Shown: one piece after another, positions 1 through 4,378 of the stretch
Numbering within the stretch: position 1 is the stretch's first letter
Layout of the letters: each line of letters begins with the position of its first letter
Source of the DNA: JAZSMS01 sp045536015
GTDB taxonomy: Bacteria > Bacillota > Clostridia > Christensenellales > QALW01
Direction of reading: 5' to 3'
DNA: 5,460 nucleotides
NCBI GenBank assembly: GCA_045536015.1
Contig: JAZSMS010000031.1
Location: 1 to 5,460, forward strand
Notes under the pieces: model-generated
Told to the model about the DNA's origin: nothing
Databases searched by the model: none
Seen by the model: the letters and a program-made list of their open reading frames with translations, nothing else
Made by a program: the position numbers and the translations under genes

Positions 1-820
1 TTTCAGAAACGGAAACGTGAAGCTTTTTATTCGTCTGATAAAAATCGGTAAGAGTTTCCGAAAGTGCGTTTATGTCAAAATATCTTGTAAGCTCACCGCC
101 TGAGGCAATAGATATAATTCCCGTTTCTTCACTTACAACGATGGTAAGTGAATCGGTGCGCTCCGAAATTCCAAGTGCGGCGCGGTGGCGCGTACCAAGC
201 GTCTTTTCTATAGTATTGTTTTCCGAAAGCGGCAAAAAACAGCCTGCGGCAATTATTTTATTGCCCGAAATAATAACTGCGCCGTCGTGTAAGGGGGTGT
301 TAGGCTCAAAAATATTTTCGATAAGCCCTGCCGAAATATCAGCGTTAATTCTTGTACCGGTGGCTACTATATCGCTTAATCGCGAATTTTTTTCAAACAC
401 CATAAGCGCGCCAACCTTGCGGTGCGAAAGATTTTCGCACACCTTTGTAATGTTAGAAACTGCATCTTCTATGTTTGCTACCGAATCGTCGCCAAATAAT
501 TTGTTTCTGCCAAGGTTTTCAAGTGCGCGTCTAAGCTCGGGCTGAAAAATAACTGCTATAATTAAAATTCCCGAGGTAAAAAGGCTTGATAAAAGCCAAG
601 TGGTTGTAGGGAGCCCTATAAACGAAGCAAGCGCAAGGGCAACAACTAAAATAGCAAGCCCCTTTAAAACGTGAATCGCCTTTGTGTTTTTAAAAAATTT
701 AAGCACCTGATAGATAATTACCGTTATTATAATAACGTCAATTATGTCAAAAATGCTTATGCTGGTTCCTAAAATACCACCGGACAAAGCAGAATATATT
801 CTACTAAAAAATTCGCCCAT
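1..820 (-). CDS. cdaA: Diadenylate cyclase CdaA (c-di-AMP synthase), 3' end cut by window edge
   Basis: Makes the second messenger c-di-AMP from two ATP at the membrane; in Firmicutes it acts in potassium/osmolyte and cell-wall homeostasis. Reading the minus strand from the ATG at 820-818 gives 273 residues with no stop before the edge. The N-terminus has hydrophobic segments at about residues 20-40, 51-70 and 76-92, the three-helix anchor of CdaA. The DisA_N domain follows from about residue 93 (start of QPELRRALE). Both catalytic signatures are present: DGA at 179-181 (in PLHDGAVII) and RHR at 211-213 (in GTRHRAALGISE). Family members are about 270-285 residues, so little is missing. AAGGAGAG lies 5 nt upstream of the start. 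In many Firmicutes cdaR and glmM follow cdaA; they would lie beyond the left edge. An open plus-strand frame at 72-545 is the antisense shadow of this gene. Confidence 0.95.
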   Translation of the reverse strand, partial: MGEFFSRIYSALSGGILGTSISIFDIIDVIIITVIIYQVLKFFKNTKAIHVLKGLAILVVALALASFIGLPTTTWLLSSLFTSGILIIAVIFQPELRRALENLGRNKLFGDDSVANIEDAVSNITKVCENLSHRKVGALMVFEKNSRLSDIVATGTRINADISAGLIENIFEPNTPLHDGAVIISGNKIIAAGCFLPLSENNTIEKTLGTRHRAALGISERTDSLTIVVSEETGIISIASGGELTRYFDINALSETLTDFYQTNKKLHVSVSE

Positions 821-825
821 AAAAA

Positions 826-833
826 CTCTCCTT
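826..833 (-). promoter_or_regulatory. Ribosome binding site of cdaA
   Basis: On the minus strand the sequence reads AAGGAGAG, 5 nt before the ATG at 820-818. It is a strong Shine-Dalgarno match and fixes the cdaA start. Confidence 0.85.
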
Positions 834-853
834 AATTAAAGAAAATCTTTTAC

Positions 854-859
854 ATTATA
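854..859 (-). promoter_or_regulatory. Possible -10 element for cdaA
   Basis: The minus strand reads TATAAT here, about 33 nt upstream of the cdaA start codon, which is a sensible distance. No good -35 sits at 16-18 bp. The best nearby match is TTGTTA at 879-874, only 14 bp away. The whole stretch is AT-rich, so a chance match is possible. Confidence 0.35.
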
Positions 860-904
860 TATAATATCACACTTAACAAAAAAATAAAAGTACAAAATTC
901 GCGT

Positions 905-932
905 TTGACAAAATTCTGCTAAAGGGTATAAT
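905..932 (+). promoter_or_regulatory. Sigma-A promoter of the zur-znuACB-queT operon
   Basis: TTGACA at 905-910 and TATAAT at 927-932 both match the consensus exactly, with a 16-bp spacer. Transcription should start near 939, giving a leader of about 30 nt before the ATG at 971. The last three bases of the -10 and the expected start site lie inside the palindrome at 930-958, so a protein bound there would block RNA polymerase. Such a strong core promoter fits a gene set that is held off by a repressor. Confidence 0.88.
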
Positions 933-958
933 ATGAAAATGAAAATCATTTTCATATT
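930..958 (+). promoter_or_regulatory. Perfect 29-bp palindrome, Fur-family (Zur/Fur) operator
   Basis: The arms AATATGAAAATGA (930-942) and TCATTTTCATATT (946-958) are exact reverse complements, separated by AAA. The central 19 bp (935-953) match the classical Fur box GATAATGATAATCATTATC at 16 of 19 positions. It overlaps the -10 and the predicted transcription start of an operon whose first gene encodes a Fur-family regulator, so autoregulation is the natural reading. The neighbouring zinc-import genes favour Zur over iron-sensing Fur, but the box alone does not decide the metal. The motif differs from the Bacillus subtilis Zur box core (TCGTAATNATTACGA). Confidence 0.85.
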
Positions 959-960
959 GC

Positions 961-967
961 GGAGAAG
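961..967 (+). promoter_or_regulatory. Ribosome binding site of the Fur-family regulator
   Basis: GGAGAAG lies just upstream of the ATG at 971; from the GGAG core the spacing is 6 nt. It begins 2 nt after the operator palindrome ends, so the RNA copy of the palindrome could form a hairpin directly beside it. Confidence 0.75.
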
Positions 968-970
968 ATT

Positions 971-1363
971 ATGAAAAAGAGTTATAATACAAAGCAAAAA
1001 GATTTAATAGAGCAGGCAATAGAAAGTATGGGGGATAAGCACTTTACCGCCGAACAGGTTTTTTTGCTTTTAAACAAGCAAAATCTCTCTATTGGCGTTT
1101 CTACGCTTTATCGCCATTTAGATAAGCTTGTTAGCATGGGAAAAATTCAAAAACTTGCTTTGCCCGAGGGGCAGGGGGCGTGCTATCAAAAGAAAAACTG
1201 CACCGAAGCGCATTTTCACTTAAAATGCACTAAGTGCGGTACGCTTGAGCATTTATCGTGCGAAAAGCTTATGGGGATAAGCGAGCATGTTGCAAAAGAG
1301 CACGACTTTAAAATTGACAGCAGTAAAACCGTTTTTTACGGATTGTGCAAAGATTGCAGATGA
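971..1363 (+). CDS. zur: Fur-family metal-responsive repressor, probably Zur
   Basis: A 130-residue Fur-family transcription factor, within the usual 130-150 range. Residues 1-75 form the winged helix, with the recognition-helix region SIGVSTLYRHLDKL at 40-53 matching the family pattern (TVYRxLxxL). The dimerisation domain holds the metal ligands: HFH at 81-83, the structural zinc pair C86/C89 (CTKC), H94, C97, and the second pair C126/C129 (CKDC) almost at the end. The two CxxC pairs indicate a structural Zn(Cys)4 site. The zinc reading comes from the downstream znuACB genes and from cysteine-rich candidate sensor residues (C71, C77, C97); Fur or PerR cannot be formally excluded. The gene is first in its operon behind an operator-like palindrome, so it is likely autoregulated. 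The stop overlaps the next start as ATGA (1360-1363). Confidence 0.85.
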   Translation: MKKSYNTKQKDLIEQAIESMGDKHFTAEQVFLLLNKQNLSIGVSTLYRHLDKLVSMGKIQKLALPEGQGACYQKKNCTEAHFHLKCTKCGTLEHLSCEKLMGISEHVAKEHDFKIDSSKTVFYGLCKDCR

Positions 1364-2268
1364 GAAAATTTAAAACGTTTATAGCACTACTATTGCTTCC
1401 ACTTGTTTTTTGCTCTTGCCTAAATCAACCTCAACCACAAAAAAGGTTGACAATAGTTGCAACACTTTTTCCGCAGTATGATTTTTGTAGGTGGATTTTT
1501 AAAAACGAGGCAGACGTTATTTTGCTTTTGCCCGCAGGAATGGAGAGCCATAACTATCAGCCGTCGGTAAGCGATATAAAAAAGGCAACCGATGCCGATA
1601 TGTTTGTTTTTACGGGCGCCGAGATGGAGCCTTGGGCGCAAAAGATAGCGCAAAGCACAAAAAATGCGGTGGATGCTTCAAGCAAGGTAGAGCTTTGCAA
1701 GCACGAGCATCAAGAAGAAGCTGAGCATCATAATCACGAAGAAGATCCGCATATATGGACAAGCCCTTATAACGCGCAAAAGATGATAGAAAGCATTTTA
1801 GAAAGTGCAATAAAGCTTGACGAGAAAAATGCTGAAAAATACACTTTGCGCGCGCAGGAATATATAGAAAACCTAAAAAAGCTTGACGAAGAATTTTTTA
1901 CCGTTTGCAAGGATAAGCAAGACGTTTTGCTTTGCCATGGCGGAAGATTTTCACTAACGTATTTTGCAAAGCGCTACAACTTAAATTTTGTTGCCGCGTT
2001 TGATTCGTGTTCTTCTCACGCCGACCCAAGCGTGCAAAGGGTTACGGGGATTATTGATATACTCAATAAGCAAAGCAAAAGGTTTGTTTTTTACGAAGAG
2101 CTTATTTCGCCCAAGGTTGCTAAAACAATAAGTGACGAAACGGGCGCACAGATGCTTTTGTTACATTCGTGCCATAACGTTTCTAAAAAAGAGCTTGATG
2201 CGGGCGTAACGTATTTAGAGCTTATGCAAAACAATTTACAAAACTTAAAAATAGTGTTTGGAGAATAA
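1360..2268 (+). CDS. znuA: Zinc-binding lipoprotein of ABC importer (ZnuA/AdcA type)
   Basis: Cluster A-I substrate-binding protein that captures Zn2+ outside the membrane and passes it to ZnuB. I start it at the ATG in the ATGA overlap with the regulator, giving 302 residues. An upstream in-frame ATG at 1345 would put five extra residues before the signal peptide. The signal is Lys/Arg then a hydrophobic stretch, ending in a lipobox-like FCSC with lipidated C20. Metal ligand candidates are H64 (GMESHNYQPS), H131 (EEDPHIWTSP) and H193 (CHGGRFSLTYF). A short His/Glu-rich loop at 113-127 (H115, H117, H123, H124, H126) is typical of zinc rather than manganese proteins. Where many relatives have an acidic fourth ligand, this protein has LLHSCHNVS (H269, H272), which I believe is a clostridial subfamily trait. 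The C-terminal TYLELMQNNLQNLK at 284-297 is typical of the family. All 17 Phe codons are TTT. Confidence 0.93.
   Translation: MRKFKTFIALLLLPLVFCSCLNQPQPQKRLTIVATLFPQYDFCRWIFKNEADVILLLPAGMESHNYQPSVSDIKKATDADMFVFTGAEMEPWAQKIAQSTKNAVDASSKVELCKHEHQEEAEHHNHEEDPHIWTSPYNAQKMIESILESAIKLDEKNAEKYTLRAQEYIENLKKLDEEFFTVCKDKQDVLLCHGGRFSLTYFAKRYNLNFVAAFDSCSSHADPSVQRVTGIIDILNKQSKRFVFYEELISPKVAKTISDETGAQMLLLHSCHNVSKKELDAGVTYLELMQNNLQNLKIVFGE
2260..2264 (+). promoter_or_regulatory. Ribosome binding site of znuC, inside the znuA 3' end
   Basis: GGAGA lies 5 nt before the ATG at 2270 and inside the last codons of znuA. It decides the start: an in-frame TTG at 2258 would overlap this site itself and has no Shine-Dalgarno of its own. 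Confidence 0.75.
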
Positions 2269-2269
2269 A

Positions 2270-2971
2270 ATGATTTTAAAGGTTGACTCTGTTTTTGCCG
2301 GCTACGGAAATGAGGAGATAATAAATAATATTTCCTTTACCGTAGAAAAGGGCGATTATATCTGCATCGTTGGCGAAAACGGAAGCGGAAAGAGCACGCT
2401 TGTACGCGCGCTTGCCAATATAATAAATATTAAGAGTGGAAGTATACAATATTTTGACGTTAAAAATATAGGATATCTTCCGCAACAAAGTACCGATAGG
2501 GGAGAATTTCCTGCAACGGTTTATGAGGTTGTGCTTTTAGGGTGTTTAAACAAAAAGCGCGGACCGTTTTTCTCTCGCGAGCAAAAAAATAAGGTAAAGG
2601 AAAATATAAAGCTTCTTGGCATAGAAAATATTGCCGAAAAGCAGTTCTGCACGCTTTCGGGCGGTCAGAAGCAACGCGTGCTTTTAGCGCGTGCGCTTTG
2701 TGCAACAGATTCGTTTTTATTGCTTGACGAGCCCGTTACGGGACTTGACCCCATTGTTACCGATGAATTATATAAGCTTATAAGTAAACTGAATAAAGAA
2801 AAGGGAATAACCGTTTTAATGGTATCTCACGACGTTGAGGCGGCAACGAAATATGCAAAAAAGGTTTTGCATATAAAAGGTAACGTAAAATTCTTTGGCA
2901 AAACGGAGGAATATCTTTCTACCGAGCTTGGTATTCACTTTACGGGGAGGTGCTGTCCGCATCATGATTGA
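2270..2971 (+). CDS. znuC: Zinc ABC transporter ATP-binding protein
   Basis: Cytoplasmic ATPase that powers zinc import through ZnuB. From the ATG at 2270 it is 233 residues, normal for the family, and starts 1 nt after the znuA stop. All ABC motifs are intact: Walker A GENGSGKST at 35-43, Q-loop Q72 (YLPQQS), signature LSGGQKQR at 129-136, Walker B FLLLDEP at 149-155, D-loop GLD at 158-160 and switch histidine H187 (VSHDVE). The protein ends in GRCCPHHD, with C228, C229, H231 and H232 packed together, a possible metal-binding tail (see findings). The last codons also carry the znuB ribosome site, and the stop lies within the znuB start region. Sequence alone cannot separate zinc from manganese ATPases; the assignment rests on the partner genes. 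Confidence 0.94.
   Translation: MILKVDSVFAGYGNEEIINNISFTVEKGDYICIVGENGSGKSTLVRALANIINIKSGSIQYFDVKNIGYLPQQSTDRGEFPATVYEVVLLGCLNKKRGPFFSREQKNKVKENIKLLGIENIAEKQFCTLSGGQKQRVLLARALCATDSFLLLDEPVTGLDPIVTDELYKLISKLNKEKGITVLMVSHDVEAATKYAKKVLHIKGNVKFFGKTEEYLSTELGIHFTGRCCPHHD
2944..2950 (+). promoter_or_regulatory. Probable ribosome binding site of znuB within znuC
   Basis: GGGGAGG lies 13 nt before the ATG at 2964, longer than usual. No better start codon lies nearer in that frame, so initiation may depend partly on ribosomes finishing znuC, whose stop is at 2969-2971. Confidence 0.5.
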
Positions 2972-3785
2972 TATAATTTTGCAAATGTTTTCCTACCCGT
3001 TTTTAATCCGTGCCTTTTTAGTAGGAATAATGGTTTCGGTTGCGCTTGCTCTTTTAGGCGTTACGCTTGTTTTAAAAAGACAGTCAATGCTTGGCGACGG
3101 ACTTTCGCACGTTGGCTTTGGTGCAATAAGTGTTGCGCTTGCCCTTAACGTAGCGCCGCTTTATATTGCTATTCCCGTTATGGTGCTTGCGGCATTTTTG
3201 CTTTTGCGCCTTAAAAATTCAAAGGTTAATTCCGATGCGGCTATTGCGATAATTTCTTCAAGCTCGATAGCTGTAGGAATAACGGCGGCGGCTTGTTCGG
3301 GCGGAATGAACACCGATGTTTACGGATATATGTTTGGAAGCATACTTTCCGTAACAAAGAGCGACGTTGCAATTTCAGCGGTGCTTTGCGCCGTAACGAT
3401 TTTAGTTTTTGTTCTTTTTTATAATAAGATTTTTGCAACCACGTTTGACCCCGCATTTGCGGCGGCTTCGGGAACAAAGACAAAACCGTTTGACGTGTTG
3501 TTTGCGCTCTTAACCGCCTGCGCAATAGTAATAGGTATGCGCGTTATGGGCACTATGCTTATTTCGGGACTTATCGTTTTCCCTGCATTAAGCGCAACGG
3601 GAGTTTGTAAAAGCTTTAAAAATACGATTATCTTTGCGTCGGTGAGTTCTGTAATTGCATTTTTTACAGGAATGGTAGCAAGTTATGCCTTTGCCTATAT
3701 TCCAGCAGGTGCCGCAATAGTGCTTGCCAACCTCATATTATTTGGTATAATTACTTTAGTTAAAAAATTAAGAGGTATAAAATGA
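2964..3785 (+). CDS. znuB: Zinc ABC transporter permease, ABC-3 family
   Basis: Membrane subunit forming the zinc channel. I choose the ATG at 2964 (273 residues, family-typical). Upstream in-frame TTG codons at 2895 and 2928 would add charged residues encoded inside znuC and have no ribosome site. The start overlaps the znuC stop by 8 nt. Hydrophobic segments at about residues 12-37, 51-81, 92-112, 120-130, 135-153, 177-191, 194-212, 221-245 and 247-266 fit the multi-helix ABC-3 fold. Family signatures include LGDGLSHVGFG at 43-53, with D45 and H49 in the conserved region thought to contact metal, then GTMLISGLIVFPALSA at 196-211 and PAGAAIVLAN at 247-256. The stop overlaps the queT start as ATGA. 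Confidence 0.94.
   Translation: MIDIILQMFSYPFLIRAFLVGIMVSVALALLGVTLVLKRQSMLGDGLSHVGFGAISVALALNVAPLYIAIPVMVLAAFLLLRLKNSKVNSDAAIAIISSSSIAVGITAAACSGGMNTDVYGYMFGSILSVTKSDVAISAVLCAVTILVFVLFYNKIFATTFDPAFAAASGTKTKPFDVLFALLTACAIVIGMRVMGTMLISGLIVFPALSATGVCKSFKNTIIFASVSSVIAFFTGMVASYAFAYIPAGAAIVLANLILFGIITLVKKLRGIK
3771..3775 (+). promoter_or_regulatory. Ribosome binding site of queT
   Basis: AGAGG lies 6 nt before the ATG at 3782, within the last codons of znuB. With the ATGA overlap it supports coupled translation from the zinc operon message. Confidence 0.65.
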
Positions 3786-4258
3786 ACGATAAGACAAAAT
3801 CACTTGTACGCGGTGCGGTAATAGCCGCAATTTACGCGGTGTTATGTATAGTAATGCAACCCCTTTCGTTTGGGCCGATGCAACTGCGCTTTGCCGAAGC
3901 TCTTACGGTTTTGCCGTTTATCTTTCCCGAGGCAGTGTGGGGCGTAACGCTTGGATGCCTTATAGCTAATTTGTTTGGCGGAACGGTACTTGATATTATT
4001 TTCGGCACGCTTGCAACGTTTTTGGCGGCGGTTGTAACCAGAAAAATGAAGTCAATCTGGCTTGCGCCGCTTCCACCTGTTTTATTTAATGCGGTTATAG
4101 TAGGAGTGGTAATTGCAATCAATACTTATGCTGTGCCTTCGCTTGCAGTTATGGCAACTACGTGCCTGTTAATAGGCGCTTCGCAGGGGATTGTATGCTA
4201 TTTAATAGGAATCCCGTTAACGGCAATAGTAAATAAAATGAAGTTTTTATTTAAATAA
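3782..4258 (+). CDS. queT: QueT-family queuosine-precursor transporter
   Basis: Small integral membrane protein of 158 residues in the QueT (DUF988) family, members of which are assigned to uptake of queuosine precursors such as preQ1 or preQ0, probably as the substrate-binding S component of an ECF-type importer. Recognition rests on the N-terminal RGAVIAAIYAVLCIV helix (10-24), the PMQLRFAEALTVLPFIFPEA block (32-51), GCLIANLFGG (58-67) and DIIFGTLATFLAAV (71-84). Further helices lie at about 93-114 and 120-148. The start overlaps the znuB stop by 4 nt, with no room for its own promoter, terminator or preQ1 riboswitch. Such genes are often found with a preQ1 riboswitch, so its place in a zinc operon is unusual. 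The exact ligand is not shown by the sequence, and no ECF energising genes are in the window. Confidence 0.85.
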   Translation: MNDKTKSLVRGAVIAAIYAVLCIVMQPLSFGPMQLRFAEALTVLPFIFPEAVWGVTLGCLIANLFGGTVLDIIFGTLATFLAAVVTRKMKSIWLAPLPPVLFNAVIVGVVIAINTYAVPSLAVMATTCLLIGASQGIVCYLIGIPLTAIVNKMKFLFK

Positions 4259-4301
4259 CGTCTCGTTCACAAAATGTTTACAAATTTTATGTAAAATGTA
4301 G

Positions 4302-4329
4302 TTGAAATTTTCTATTTAAATGATATACT
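4302..4329 (+). promoter_or_regulatory. Promoter of the solute-binding protein gene
   Basis: TTGAAA at 4302-4307 and TATACT at 4324-4329 are 16 bp apart, and TG at 4321-4322 makes an extended -10 (TGATATACT). An overlapping TATAAT at 4329-4334 would need a 21-bp spacer, so it is less likely. Start of transcription is expected near 4336, leaving a leader of about 43 nt. Confidence 0.7.
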
Positions 4330-4364
4330 ATAATCATGATGTACTATTGTGCATAAATATTTTT

Positions 4365-4370
4365 AGGAGG
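4365..4370 (+). promoter_or_regulatory. Ribosome binding site of the solute-binding protein gene
   Basis: AGGAGG, a perfect Shine-Dalgarno, lies 8 nt before the ATG at 4379. It is the strongest ribosome site in the window and agrees with the high-expression codon use of the gene. Confidence 0.9.
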
Positions 4371-4378
4371 AAAATCTG

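Larger units (their letters stand above)
4259..4378 (+). other. Intergenic region with weak AT-only inverted repeat and promoter, no clear terminator
   Basis: This 120-nt gap separates queT from the solute-binding protein gene. TTTACA (4277-4282) and TGTAAA (4290-4295) form a 6-bp inverted repeat with a 7-nt loop. It has no GC-rich stem and no following U-run, so it is a poor intrinsic terminator. It lies just upstream of the -35 at 4302, where a regulator could bind. How the zinc operon transcript ends is unclear. Confidence 0.5.

Noticed and set aside
72..545. Open plus-strand frame of 157 codons
   Set aside because: It is antisense to the DisA_N domain of cdaA, whose DGA and RHR motifs are read on the minus strand; the plus-strand product has no recognisable family and no ribosome site.
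722..737. 16-bp perfect palindrome CGTTATTATAATAACG
   Set aside because: It lies inside codons for an Ile/Val-rich membrane helix of CdaA in AT-rich DNA; low-complexity coding explains it better than an operator.
1345..1359. Earlier start for znuA at the ATG at 1345
   Set aside because: It would add MQRLQ in front of a complete signal peptide and deepen the overlap with the regulator; the ATGA junction at 1360 is the usual coupled arrangement, also seen at znuB-queT.
3700..3790. preQ1 riboswitch ahead of queT
   Set aside because: The upstream bases are znuB coding sequence up to the overlapping start, and I see no H-type pseudoknot with a C-rich loop and A-rich tail next to the ribosome site.
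3832..4122. Open minus-strand frame opposite queT
   Set aside because: The plus strand encodes a clear QueT-family membrane protein here; the antisense product is low-complexity and has no plausible start signal.
4277..4295. Intrinsic terminator after queT
   Set aside because: The stem is only six AT-rich pairs and is not followed by a T-run.
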